Of a stretch of DNA of 64,000 nt, positions 43,672 through 55,698 are shown piece after piece. The DNA is from Diphasiastrum complanatum (taxonomy: Eukaryota > Streptophyta > Lycopodiopsida > Lycopodiales > Lycopodiaceae), in NCBI GenBank assembly GCA_029204225.1, contig CM055111.1, positions 30,595,464 to 30,659,463 on the forward strand. Reading direction: 5' to 3'. Position numbers and translations under genes: made by a program. The first letter of the stretch is position 1; the number at the start of each line of letters is the position of its first letter. A model generated the notes under the pieces. The model had not been told where the DNA came from, did not search any database, and worked only from the letters and a program-made list of their open reading frames with translations.

Positions 43672-45060
43672 TTATACAGTAGGCTACATGTGTCGCCACG
43701 ATGAAAGATTGGAACTAAGTATTACACCTCCTAATGAGGGCACTCTTGATGTGCTAATCACATATGGGATAACTATCATGAATGTAGTTTGGATTCTTGT
43801 TGATCTAATTCTCAATCCAATAGAAATTGAAATATATATCATACTTTAAAATAAACCATCCAATTCCTAATTACTCAACTAGCCTATATCATATGAATAC
43901 ACATTTTTTCATCAACGTTACATGTTTCTTAAAGTCCAACCCCATGCAAAATACTCTACAATAGTGAAAATAAAAACTAATTTACCAACATATGCACAAG
44001 AAAATTATAATAATTCAAATTCTTTTGCTATGAGTGTCCCTCACCTCATTGACCACATAGGAGATAATTATGATGTCTATTATTCATAATAAAACAAGCC
44101 CACATATATTTCTAGCTCATGCAAATTTTGGAAAATAGTTTTGACAATTTTAACATCGAACAAAATATTGTCGTTTCACTTTTTTCAATTTTAACATCTA
44201 GTACATCAATGTAAAATTTTGAAGATTGACATGAATTGAAGTGAGGTTTTCAGTTGATAATCTGAATCCATGTTAAACATCGAAATTTGTAAATTATGAG
44301 TGCTAATTCACTTTCAAGATATATCCACTCATAGACCTTTGATTGATATAAGAAGAGAATCTCAAGACATATTACAACTTGACAAATGACCACCATTTTC
44401 CTAAAATATGTTATAGTTTAATTATCAAAACTAATCCAAATTGTTTAGATTGTAGAGGATTTTCAAACACCAAAGATATTACCATGTTCTTATTCAAGGT
44501 TCCAATATTAGATGCCACTTTCTAGTATAAAGCTCAAATGTAAGCTAGTTTTTAAGAAATCCTTTAGCTTTTTTAAGTTTTTTTAAAGCTTTGATGGGAT
44601 TGATTAGCTTTTTCGTTTCACTTTAAATTCATATGATTCTTTTTTATGTATTAAATCATTTAATCATACCTCATCCACCAATAGTGGAAATAGTATAAAA
44701 ATCATAATTGTGCTAGCTATCACCTATTATCATGATGCATGATGCAATAAATAATTCATATTTATGACATAATGCCATCCAGTATGTTATTACTTATCCT
44801 ACCACTAAAGCTTTTTTAAGATATGATTTATCCTACCACTATAGCTATTTGGCCACCATTATATAATAGAAAATGAAGTAGAAATACTTTGTGGCCTCTT
44901 GAAATGAATAATATATCCATAAGTGTCACGTCAATTAAATCTTGTAGTGAAGGGCTAGTGGTTGATCATCTACTTATTTTTTCTTACACTTATGTTGTTA
45001 GTTTGTACGAGTTTGATTATGCTCAATCTACTGACAAATGGCTTTGTGCTATAGAGATAT
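43672..45060. repeat. AT-rich non-coding stretch
   Basis: No recognisable coding sequence. The part 44660-44780 resembles 12515-12620, and the flanks are similar in base composition to 10961-13740, so both probably contain copies of one non-coding repeat. Confidence 0.5.
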
Positions 45061-45385
45061 CTGAAGAAACAAAGCTCTGCTAGCTCTCGACTCCCAACTT
45101 GACAAAAATCTCAAAGACCTCGAAAATGAAGACCTCAAAAAATGAAATGTTCGCGAACAACAGAAGAAGGTCAAACGACACGAAAGGAAAATGTTCACGA
45201 CACTCGAGGGTCGAATACTTTGACACCTCATGCACGAAAGAACTGAGAAAATCAAAGGAGTACCATAAAGTACAAATCCCTGATATGATATGATGACGTC
45301 AACATAAGAGCGTTAGAACCTGCCTAATCCGCCGCTCTTGTAATCTGAGATTAGTCTTAGATTGTTTAATCTATCTAATCAGGAA
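45061..45385 (+). repeat. Copia 3' end remnant
   Basis: Aligns with 190-400 (CTGAAGAAACAAAG, GCTAGCTCTC, TTCGCGAACAA, GGAGTACCATAAAGTAC, GATGACGTCA). By that likeness it is the 3' untranslated part of a Copia element; its pol is not present to the left. Confidence 0.5.
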
Positions 45386-45905
45386 TGTTACTCTGAATAT
45401 ATGCAGTTGCTAGATGCACTAATGATATACACAGACACAGATAGAAGAAATACAGAACATGGAAGTCTGCCAGTGAGCGAGACAATTTTGTAAGCAGGAT
45501 CCACAGAGATCCAAGAAGTCCGCTAGTAAGCGGGATACTGTTCATGGGAGACCACTGCTTTCTCTCATGCCAATGCGTTGTGTGGGTCAGTCACACAGTG
45601 CAAAAACAAAGAGGATCAATAGATGATGTTGTAGCTGTTATGCACATATTATTCTATTTTTGTCTGATCTCGATTGAATTATTGTCTGCTTATTATTCAT
45701 GTATCTCATTCGCTTTGTTTTATCTATTCCGCACATTGGTTCAATCTTGTTGAATGTTGAATTAACTAGAGCGTAAGTCAACAGTGTCTGTCTACATTCT
45801 AGAGGATTGTAGGAATGATATAGCAGGCAGTGACCAGCAATCACATCCGAACTCCATCCGAATCCATTTGTGTTTCATTTTGTTTCTTCCATTTGATTCG
45901 CAACA
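45386..45905 (+). repeat. Copia 5' LTR, left end estimated
   Basis: The right end ATTCGCAACA at 45905 precedes a primer site by one base. The left end is a guess at TGTTACTCTG, which would give about 520 bp. No second copy is in the window. Confidence 0.45.
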
Positions 45906-45906
45906 A

Positions 45907-45919
45907 TGGTATCAGAACC
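45907..45919 (+). other. Primer binding site
   Basis: TGGTATCAGAACC matches the initiator-Met tRNA site over ten of its first eleven bases, with A for G at position 11 of TGGTATCAGAGC. It lies 117 bases before the gag start of the fusion gene. Confidence 0.75.
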
Positions 45920-46035
45920 TCAAAGTTGGTAGTCGGAACTTCTTATAGTCTGATATAGTTTAAGAGATATCAAATCCAGGAGACAAAGCATTCAGAACAA
46001 GAAACTAGAAACAGCTGAAGAACACGATCTACAAC

Positions 46036-46475
46036 AATGGCATCAATAAGCAGTATACAATCAAAGATCTGCACAATCCTTGACTCATCAAGTCGAACTT
46101 CCTAGCATGGAAGGTTAAGACCTCTGTTATATTAAAGGGAGAAGGATTATTTTTCTGGGTAGATGGCACCGAAGAGATGCCTACAACTACAGACAAGGAG
46201 CTACATGAATGGGGAGAGAAGAACGACAAGGCAGCCCTTGCCAACAATTTGATATTTCATGCTTCAAGGAGCAAACACATCGAGATTGCACATCACTTCA
46301 TGAGAGAGAAGCTCATTGGAGGGGAAATCTACTTGGAGCACATTGACACATCATCTTGTATTGCAGATTTGCTCACCAAACCGTTGAGCAAAAATTCCTT
46401 CATCAAGCATAGAGCCAATCTTGGAATAATACCAAGATCCATGTTCAAGTCAGCATAGATTGTTTTTAGGAGGAG
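46036..46475 (+). pseudogene. Fusion of Copia gag start and RNase H tail
   Basis: The gag start ATG lies at 46036 (MASISSIQSKI, then one frameshift to GEGLFFWVDGTEEMPTTTDK). From 46177 one frame runs through the end of the first gag helix (ELHEWGEKNDKAAL) straight into RNase H (ALANNLIFHASRSKHIEIAH, DTSSCIADLLTKPL) and stops at 46456-46458. A polypurine TTTTTAGGAGGAG (46463-46475) and an LTR start follow. Everything between early gag and late RNase H is missing. The RNase H tail matches the family at 22771-23299, the gag and primer site another. The junction lies in GCCCTTGCCAACAA. Confidence 0.85.
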
Positions 46476-46841
46476 TGTTGAAAAAGAAAAATCATCTATC
46501 TTGACTTTAGGCTTGCTACAAAAAAAAAAAATTCTATGCAAGTATGTTGTTTGATAATGTAAATGTCAAATTTGGCCTAGAACGAACTCGAGCTATATGG
46601 GTTTCTCAAGTCTAGTTGGTAGTATACAACTTGCATATACATTGTAGACTTAAAAATGGCATTGATATGCTTGTAGAAACTTGTGGCATATCACATGCAA
46701 TTGTTGTAAGTGATCCATAGTGACATGCAAGGCATGCACAAAGTGAAATGGACACATGCATTTGCACAGTTCTAGTTACAAAAATGACACTTGTAAAAGT
46801 AGATAGAAATGCATGCATGAGATGTGACAAATGTCACTTGG
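46476..46841 (+). repeat. Copia 3' LTR remnant
   Basis: TGTTGAAAAAGAAAAATC starts directly after the polypurine tract. The right boundary is unclear; pol coding of the next element is visible from about 46842. The interval contains several TGCATG motifs. Confidence 0.5.
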
Positions 46842-48262
46842 ACTCTAGTTTTCACTTTAGATATGGATGAAAGGTGGATGGATGTGGTTCTAGGGAGGTT
46901 ATTCAAATTGGATGCTAATGTGATGGTTGGAAGTGTGAACATGGCAAGGGAGGAGCTCACTCAAGTGGAATTATGGCAAAAAAGGTTAGGCCATCCTAAC
47001 TACAAAGCTATGGAGACCATGGTGACAAAGGAACTAGCAAGTGGACTTCCCAAAACCATATCCAAGTGTGGCAAGCTTTGTGAAGCTTGTGGACTTTCCA
47101 AATCTCATAAGCTACCTTTCAAGAGATCTTTGACAAGATCTAGCTCTCCTCTTGACCTTGTACACTTGGATGTTCATTCATTTTCACATGAATCAAATGG
47201 TGGAGCTCTTATGTGTGTCACTTTTATTGATGATAGATCAAGATACTCTTGGGTTTATCTCTTATCTAAGAAAAGTGAAGTTTTTGAGCCCTTTGTAAAG
47301 TTAAAAACTCTTGTGGAAAAGCAACTTAATAGTAGCTTGAAAGTATTAAGAAGTGATAATGGAGGGGAGTACATCTCCAATAGGATGAAAGAGTTTCGTG
47401 AAACTAATGGCATTAGGAGAGAGTTTACTTGCACATATACTCCACAACAAAATGGAGTAGCTGAGAGGAAGAATAAGACACTATGTGAGTGTGCTAAAGC
47501 TTTGAGATTAGATGCATCACTTCCTATTTCATTTTGGGGAGAAACTATTTTATGTGCAAACTTTCTATGTAATATAATGACTAATAGTGCCATTAAAGGA
47601 CTTACACCTTATGAAGTATTGTTTGGCAAAAAGCCAAATCTTAGTGATTTGAAAGTTTTTGGATGTACTTGTTATGTACATATTCCTTTAGAAACAAGGA
47701 AAAAGAAGATGCCACTTCTTTCAAAGGCATCTTTGTTGGTTATAGTGAAAGTAAGAAAGCTTATAGGATATTTGATCCTATTACCAAGAAAGTTGTTGTA
47801 AGTAGAGATGTACTTTTTGATGAATCTCTCCAAGCCAAAGGAAAGGTGACTTCCAACAACACTCAACTTGTCAAGGATCATGTTATGGCTGAGGAGGAGC
47901 TTCATGAAGATGAAGACCAAGTGGAACTTACTCAAAGTCCAAGGGTGCCAAGAAGGTCAACAAGGACAAGGATTGAGCCATCAAGGCTTACTTATAGTGA
48001 CAAAGGGGAGCAAAGGGAAGATTCTCAACTACTCAGCTCTTGTACTTTCTTGACTACTATGCTTGAAGAACCAACTAGTTTTGAGGAAGCAAATAAGTCT
48101 CAACATTGGAGGAAAGCTATGCAATAGAGTTTGATGCATAAATGGAAATTCAAACTTGAAAGCTTGTTGATCTACCTTATGGAAAGAAGCCTCTTACTTC
48201 TAAATGGATATATAGATTGAAATACAATCAAGAAGGTTTCATTCATAAGTATAAAGCTAGAT
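46842..48262 (+). pseudogene. Copia GAG_pre-integrase, integrase and RT start
   Basis: The main frame (46824-47801) gives LWQKRLGHPNYKAMETMVTK, CGKLCEACGLSKSHKLPFKR (zinc region), VHLDVHSFSHESNGG (first Asp), VLRSDNGGEYISN (second Asp) and TPQQNGVAERKNKTL (Glu), so the integrase core is complete. A frameshift near 47700 moves to the frame 47663-48127 (SFKGIFVGYSESKKAYRIFD, linker, EEPTSFEEANKSQHWRKAMQ), which stops at 48127. RT starts beyond (SKWIYRLKYNQEGFIHKYKA) and ends at 48262. Protease and the rest of RT are absent. Confidence 0.87.
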
Positions 48263-48480
48263 ATTAGAAATAATTCTAAGTGCTCACTATGGGAAAAACA
48301 GCCTGCTCTCGGATAGAGAGAGAAAATCTACTCATAAAACATGGGTAGAGAGAGAATGAGCCCAAAACACTAAAATCTCAATATTCACAATATGGCAAAA
48401 CATGCCAAAGTTTCCCTACATCAAAGAGGCTCGAATTCCTACAGTGGAGTTGCATGGAAAGTCCACTTTACTTAGCTAAC
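48263..48480. repeat. Repeat segment shared with 21947-22170
   Basis: Begins TATTAGAAATAATTCTAAGTG and carries TATTCACAATATGGCAAAAC and GGCTCGAATTCCTACAGTGG, all present in the same order at 21947-22170. It is joined abruptly to Copia RT coding at 48262. Probably an LTR part; boundaries are uncertain. Confidence 0.6.
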
Positions 48481-48779
48481 TCAATTAAAGGGACCCACAT
48501 GTAAAACTGCATGCATGAATATTGCATGCACTGCGTGTCACCTCTCAAAATTGCCTAGACATGTGTAGATCATAAAAATTACTTTGCATGTTGCATGCAC
48601 TGACTGCATGTTGCTTGCATGCACACTGAATGACTTTGCATGTAATCTAAACTTTTGCATGACATCAAAATTGAATCTACCTAATTCAAACTCGACCTAT
48701 TCTAGAAGGTTATGTGCTCAATTCACATACCTTTATGTACAATAAAATATACAATCAAAATAAGATAGGCATGGCCCCA
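48481..48779. other. Non-coding interval rich in TGCATG
   Basis: No coding sequence. At 48508-48665 there are at least seven TGCATG or CATGCA motifs, several overlapping. They could be RY-type sites or an eroded simple repeat. Confidence 0.4.
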
Positions 48780-49920
48780 AAACTCGAGATAGGAAGATAT
48801 AATTCTACTAATCTTCATAGTTGCTGAGTAACAACAATGTCTTCATGTGATTCACTGTTGACTGTCGACACGATGGAACCTGAGGCTCGAATTGTCATGT
48901 CAGTGGTAGGGGTTGAATGTTCAAATGGAACTTTACCCTTTTCTTTTAATAAATTGATCCTCGATAAAGACAATATTCTTGCTGAATAAAATCTGCTGGG
49001 TATTGGGGTCGTACAACTTGTAGGTATTGTTGGAGAAAGTATAATCGATCATGATGGTCTTTAGGCTTTCGAAGTCAAGTTTTTTTCTTGTCTACTTTGG
49101 GATATATGCGTAGGCGATGCAACCAAATACTCATAGGTTCTTTATTGAAGGCTTTGATCCTATCCAAACCTCATAGGGTGTTTTGCTTAAAAGGGCCTTA
49201 GTTGAACATTTGTTTTGGATGGAAGCTGTAATGGAGACAACTTTAGCCCAGAAACTCTTTGGCAATGTGCCAGCATGTATTTTGCAATGTTGTATGTGCT
49301 AGCATGCATTTGGCTAACTCGACCAGTGTACGATTCTTCCTCTCATCTAAGCCATTGTGCTCCTTGAATTAGAGATATACTCTCCACCATTGTCAAACCT
49401 CAAGGCTTTGATCCTTTTATCGGTTTCTTTTTCTGCATGCTCCTTAAAGATTTTGAAGCACTTGAAAGCTTCAAATTTCTTCTTGATGAATTACACCATT
49501 GTCCTTCTAGATAATTTACCAATAAAAGTGATAAAGTACTTTGCATCCTTCAATGAAGAATTATGCATTGGCCACAAATGTTTGTATGCACAATATCTGA
49601 AAATCGTCAAGTAAAATGTTGATGGCTTGTTCTAAAAGGTTTCCTAGCCTGCTTACCGACTATACAGTCTTGACAGATAGGCAATTCGACTTTCCTATTT
49701 GGATAGTCGAGATCAAGTACAACAGATTGCTTAGACATGTGCTGTATAGATGCATGCTTCAAATGACCAGGTCTATAATGCCAAAGTAAATTTTTATTGA
49801 TTTGTACAGAAGTACCTGAGAGTCTAATTAGAGGCAGAAAAGCAATGACTTAATTTGTATGAGTATCATGCCTCTTTTCGAGTGCTAGGACCTTGCCTGT
49901 CCTATTGATTACCTTCCAGT
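48780..49920 (-). pseudogene. Copia GAG_pre-integrase and integrase, heavily decayed
   Basis: The minus strand gives LLWHYRPGHLKHASIQHMSK, DCIVGKQARKPFRTSHQHF, fragments of the core in changing frames, then CSTKALLSKTPYEVWIGSKP, GCIAYAYIPK and LYDPNTQQILFSKNIVFIED. It is the same family as 29740-31933 and 52150-52690. Many frameshifts and stops; RT is not present. Confidence 0.83.
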
Positions 49921-52149
49921 GTGGTGAGAAACATTGAACTATATCAGTCTCTCAGATAGAAGAACATATACAATGCATATACACAATGCTTTGCACATTA
50001 GACGCACTATTGACAAATTTTCATCCATGTTAACAACTCTGAGATCTTGCATTTGCATATCCTTTAAGCATGGGATCTGGACTGAGAAATGGGCATATTG
50101 TCATACTCTGCTGGGAAATGGGTGCATATGCCAAACTAGAAACACAAGATGGTTGTTTTGTAGGTACAAAAGAATCAAGATTAGAAGGCCAAGGCCGGAG
50201 GGAACATCCAGTAACACTAATGCTCCTGCTATCACTGACACTTGTACAAAATGATATGGATGGTTAGCATCAACCAACCTAAGGGTGTTGATCCCAGAAA
50301 AGCAATCTCATCTGAACCAAGCTGCAAAGCCAGAGATCCAAGGTCCGCCATATGGAGACCATACTACCCAGTGGAGGTTGCCAATGTTAGCCGAATTTTT
50401 ATGGCAAAAATCAGACTAATATTGAGCAGAAAGCGGTTGCAGAGCGAGCGCCAAAATACTACGAATTCGTCGAAAGTTGATATAAAAAAATGGACCAAAA
50501 AGAGTCCCAACCTACTTAAAGTGACCAAACAAGTTAGCTATTAATAGATTGTAGATCTTTAAAAACAGTTCTCAGAACCATTGGAGATAATTGACATAGA
50601 CTATTTTCTTGTAAAACCGAAGAAAAATACCGGTCCATGTATAAATAGGTCCCATCACGCCTAAATGTGGCTAGTCGGAACTTCTACGGCCTTAAAGTTG
50701 GCCCGGATATAAAAATGCTGGCAATGTCGAGCAAAAATTTGATGTAATCAAAAATATTTTACTAATACAAAAACCTCTTTGTTTTTCAGGAACGGTCAGT
50801 TTCTTCTCAAGATTGCTTTATCTGTCACTTGAAACAACATCAACAACTTGAAGAATCAAAATCCAGTCAGTTGAAATACTGATAGGAAAAATAACAAAAT
50901 GGCATACATCAGTGAATGGGCATAGTGGGTTTTGAAAATATGGGTACATGACAATTTCAAAACCGCAATCACAGGGAAAAATCAGCAAGGCAAATAGGAA
51001 TGTTAGAATTAAAAAACAAGGAGAGGCCAACCTAACCAGCCAACTTAAAGAGAAAAAGTTTTGCACAAGTGGGTCATGTACCATAATCATATAATTTAAT
51101 TCAAGTTCCAGTGGCTAAAAAGGCCAAAAACTAGTTTTCTAGACATGTGACACATGGCATCAATCTATTAATTGCATGAGCCACATCCTTTGGTTAGGTG
51201 TCATATCCCATGACTAGAGGACAACTCACATGTGTGTAGGCAAATTTTGACTTCTAGAAGATTTCCAAGTAGATCTCCATATAGAAGAAAAATGGACCAA
51301 AAGTGCTCAAAATAGAAGGTTTTGTCCAAGTGTCAGTTTTGCATGACGAATCATCATATGACAAAGCACCCTCACACATGTGGGATCAAAGGGATGATCA
51401 GTACCACGAGCTCTCACCCGCGCTAGCCACCTACGATGTAGCACCAGCTGAATCGTCCCGCCAAGCATCTAGCTCCTATAGTCGTCGTAGAATATGCAAC
51501 AAGATTGTTGCACCCGCCTCACCTCCCGAGTTTCGAAGTCGTACTCAGCCACCCCAATCAGTTGTGCCCATACCCCCTGTTGCTACTCGCTATGCACTAC
51601 CCATCCCTTCATCCTTTGTTGGATTTATTTCCTCTACTCTCCTAAATCCCATGTTAATCTAGTTACATTCATATTGCTACAAGTTTACTCGCATTGTCAC
51701 ACATCTACAAAAATACTCTATTATGGAAGACAGATTCGACTTATCGGGGAAACCCTACTTGGCCGACTTATCAAGGAGTCTGACTTATCGACTTAACTGA
51801 CTATCGTCGAAGGCCATCCTAACCCCACTGACTATCGGCAGTGACACGCTCGACTCTGAAAAGTTGAGGCCTTCTCATGCCCACTTCCTATACTTTGCAA
51901 CCACTTAGACAATGACTATAGCAGCCACGGTCTATTTTAGACGGCCTAAACGACTCCATGCCATCTTCTTGTACCTACATCTGCACAAATGTAAATTGTT
52001 TATAGTTGATTATTGTAATCAATTAATGTGTCATTAATACCAGACAAAATCAGTTGATTCCACATACGTTCGAGCTCTCATAGTCGCCAAGATGCCAACT
52101 TATTAGAGACAGACTTAGTAGATGCATACAAAGTCATCAGGGGTAATCA
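49921..52149. other. Non-coding or unclassified interval
   Basis: About 2.2 kb. A TATA-like GTATAAATAGG lies near 50638, suggesting an LTR, but no boundaries were found. The ORF at 51303-51662 (119 residues; a Ser/Tyr/Arg-rich middle followed by a Pro-rich end) is not recognised; a poorly conserved gag is possible. Short GACTTATCG repeats lie at 51736-51795. Confidence 0.3.
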
Positions 52150-52690
52150 AAGCTACAGAAAAAGAGGATGTACCAAATCTTTTTACAAATCTGCTCTTTG
52201 TAAGCAAAATTACAGATTTGAAACAAAGTAGAATTTGAATCTGATCAATGTAAAGTAGACGATAAGACGGGCTTGAAAAGAGACATGGATACTTGTATAA
52301 ATCTAGTCATTGTTTTTCTACCTCCAATCAGGCTCTAAATACTTTTGTACAATCAATAAAAGTTTACTTTGGCATTATAGACTTGGTCACTTAAATCATT
52401 CTTTTGTACAACATATGTCCAAGCAATCCATTGTTCTTGATCTCAACTATCCAGATAGGAAAGTCAAATTACCTGTCTATCCAAACTGTTTAGTTGGTAT
52501 ACATGCCATGAAAACTTTTAGATCAAGACATCAACATTTTGCTAGAGGATTGTTAGACATTGTACATATAGACATTTGTGGCCCAATGCATAATCCTTCA
52601 TTAAAGGATGCAAATTATTTCATCACTTTTATTGGTGAACTTTCCAGAAGGACAATGGTGTACTTTATAAAGAAGAAATAAAAAACTTTA
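52150..52690 (+). pseudogene. Copia GAG_pre-integrase and integrase start
   Basis: The plus strand from 52310 reads SLLWHYRLGHLNHSFVQHMS, KQSIVLDLNYPDRKVKLPVY, GLLDIVHIDICGPMHNPSLK (first catalytic Asp), ANYFITFIGELSRRTMVYFI and a stop after KKK. To the left, frames broken by stops match the end of protease (SKITDLKQS). It ends near 52690 at Gypsy sequence. Same family as 29740-31933. Confidence 0.85.
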
Positions 52691-52789
52691 TGTCCCATTG
52701 CACCTAATGAGTGTGGTAGGAGAATCCAAGGCATGTATGATGTTCGTATTCATCTAGACTAGAGCACAAAAAAATTAGAAAAAGAATCA

Positions 52790-55545
52790 ACCAAATCCTC
52801 CACTACAGGTCCTATTACTTATTCTTCAGATTCTCTTTTTTTGGTGAATACCCAAATCCCACAGTTGAACCAGGGAATTTTAGACACATGAAGGAGTGGG
52901 TTAAAGAAGCCCAAGCCTTAGATCAAGCCAAAGAGGCCGCCTGAGGGCAACCCGAGAGCAACCCAAGGGTGAAAATGATCAATGGCCAAACACTTCCACC
53001 CATTCCTTAGTGAATCCAAGATTGTTGCAATTCATTCATGAGACCAAACATAATTCAAATGAGCATTCTGGTATGGAGATCTCTTTCCATAGCAAGGAGG
53101 TGGAAAATGACCAACAGCTATTCTAGTTGATCTATTGAGAGGCGATATCCGGATACCATTAGGCACCCTACTCAAAATGCATCCGACCCTCTGGGAAGGA
53201 TTGAAGACATATATAGATGGACTGAGCAGCGATAGACCTGAGATGCACTTTGCCAATCTGGTGTCATATGTAGAAGTAGAGGGATCTCAACCAGTCCACC
53301 AAGTAGGGGTATGATGAAAAAAAGACGCCAAACATGTAACGATCCCAATTACACATCGGGGGTTTCCATGGGAATAAGCCATAGTCGATGGAGAATCATG
53401 GGTGAATATCATCTCCTCCAAATTATACCATGCATGAAAACTTAGTCATATGCTAAGCACTCCTTTTACGATCTGACTAGCTGACCAATCTAGTGTGAAA
53501 CCATTAGGCATAGTCAAGGAAGTACACCCCAAAGTAGTAGGAATTCGTTTTGTGCTAGATTTTGTAGTCTTGGACTTGCCCAAGTCCCCCCAATCCTACG
53601 ATGTCCTACTAGGTAGATCGTGGCTCAGAACGTCATAAGCTCTTCATGATTGGGGACAGAATCACATCGTCTTACATAATCATGATTTCACAGTTAAGAT
53701 TGATCTTGATACTTGGATCACAAAACTGAGTGACCAAAGAGCCATGGTTGCCAGCTCTGCCACAAACCATCCATTCTGACGAGGAGTCAGATGATGGATG
53801 TCATTGGAGGAGAATTGTCATACGTGACGATTCGAAAACCGATGTAGTGGATTGGATCAAAGCCTTAGCTACGGTGGATTGTCTACAATTTGATGTCGCA
53901 TCTGATGAGTAATCGCCAAAGTGAAGGTCTATCATTGATGATTTTGTCGATGAAGACGATATCCCGATAAAGAGACTAGCAAAACCAACAAAGCAACCTA
54001 GTGAAGGCCATCAATATTCTATATCACTTTTTATGATGAGCCTAGAGGCTATACCCCAAGAACCACTACAAAAAATTTGCAGTGAAAAGGAAATGGAAGT
54101 TCTTCAGGTGTTTACCTTGGAAGAATGTTGTAGTATGAGGAGTAGGATTTTTTTATCCTCACCCTTTCAAGCCTATGCCAAGATCCCAAAGAACTAGGTC
54201 CGGAAAGCTGCTAGTGAATGAAGATCTCATAGAAGTAGCAGAACCCCTCAAGGAAATGTTGTAGTAGGCCAAATGATGGATATAATATCCGAAGGAACAC
54301 AACTAGTGTTCCAATAACCATAAACAATCTCTTGCAAGAATGCATAGATTGGGACCTAGCTGAAGATGAAGCTTTTTACAAGCTAGAAGTCTTGTTGTGA
54401 GACAATAGCATTAAGATGGATAAAGACCCAACAGATGACCGTCAATCTGATTCACCAAGGCGTGCCAAGGGAAAAGAGTTGATCACTTTGGATCCCCCAT
54501 ATGGAGGCTCTCCAAAAGGAAAAGCTCCCACCTCCTTCTTGGGTCTAAAGCCATCTAAGAGCGTCAAGAGGCATGGTTTTGAAAAGGATGGGAATCGACA
54601 ATAAGCCAGTCCGCCCCAAGAACGCAAGCCCTTTATAAGACTAAAACCATTGAGTGGAAGGCCAAGAGCAATAAATGAGAAATCAATACCAAGTTGATGA
54701 CCACCCAAGAAATGCACGAAAAAATCCGAAAAGATGCCATAGACGAAACCAAGCATGTGCATGACGTGCCACAATTCTTCAAGGACTATGAGATGGATGA
54801 AGTGGTAGTGGTCATGCCTAGAGCCAAGAGAGAGCCTGTAGAAGACACCTCCCAAGGGGCAAATGTTTATGAAGGTCCAGCCTATACGAAAGAGATAGAT
54901 CTAGTAGAGAAGAGAGAAGATAGTCGCTTAGTGTCTGTTGGAGAGAATGTAGAAGGAGAGGAACTTGAGGATCTTCAGGCCCTTCTCCACAAATACTGCA
55001 ACTGTCTTTCTTGGAACTATGCTAAGCTAAAGGGCACATCGTTAGATGTAGTGGTTCACACCATTCCGCTGGTTGATGGAGTGAAACTTTGCACTACATC
55101 CAACTAATTCAAGAAAAATTGAAAAAGCTTCTCGATGCAGGATTTATGTACGAGATGGAACACATGAACTGGGTATCGCCTATCATGGTAGTACTTAAGA
55201 AAAAGGGAAATTTTAGAATTCGCGTGGACTTGAAAGTCTACGAGAAGCTCAACTCAGTTACCAACAAGGACCATTTTCTCCTACCATTTACAAAAAATGT
55301 GTTGGAGAGAATAGCCAAAGCAGAAGCCTATAGTTTTTTAGATGGGTTTAATGGCTATAACAAGGTGCAAATAGCCCCATAAGATCAGCACAAAATTGCG
55401 TTCTCCACTGAATGGGGAATGTACGCTTACAAAGTGATGTCATTTGGATTGTGCAACGCTCCCAACACCTTCCAACGAGTGATGAGCTATGCCTTCAAAG
55501 ATTTTCTATGGAAATTCCTTGAGATTTTTATGGACGACCTAAGGC
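52790..55545 (+). pseudogene. Gypsy (Tat/Athila-like) protease to reverse transcriptase
   Basis: Plus-strand order: gag/protease linker (LVNPQIPQLNQG near 52840), protease with IVDGESWVNIISSKLY (about 53370-53430) and FVVLDLPKSPQSYDVLLGRS (about 53560), a long linker, then ALLHKYCNCLSWNYAKLKGT (about 55000) and RT (GFMYEMEHMNWVSPIMVVLK, EAYSFLDGFNGYNKVQIAP, FSTEWGMYAYKVMSFGLCNA, and FMDDL as the YxDD site). Stops and frameshifts are frequent. It ends at 55545, so RNase H and integrase are missing. Its nearest relative here is 37210-42640 on the other strand. Confidence 0.84.
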
Positions 55546-55698
55546 TTTTGTTGTATTTGTAGTATTTGTCATATATTGTGTTTTCAAGAAAGATGTGGTA
55601 TTTGACAAGGCCTTGCCTTGTTGTATTATCATATGTGTATTCTATGTCAATCCTACAAATTAACCAATTTGTTGTAAGTTTTGAAAGACCCTTAAAAG
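55546..55698. other. Short target region of the intact Copia element
   Basis: AT-rich, non-coding. It contains CAATTTGTTGTAA at 55665-55677, whose exact inverse lies just right of the insertion at 61566-61578, and AAAAG at 55694-55698 next to the LTR. Confidence 0.6.
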
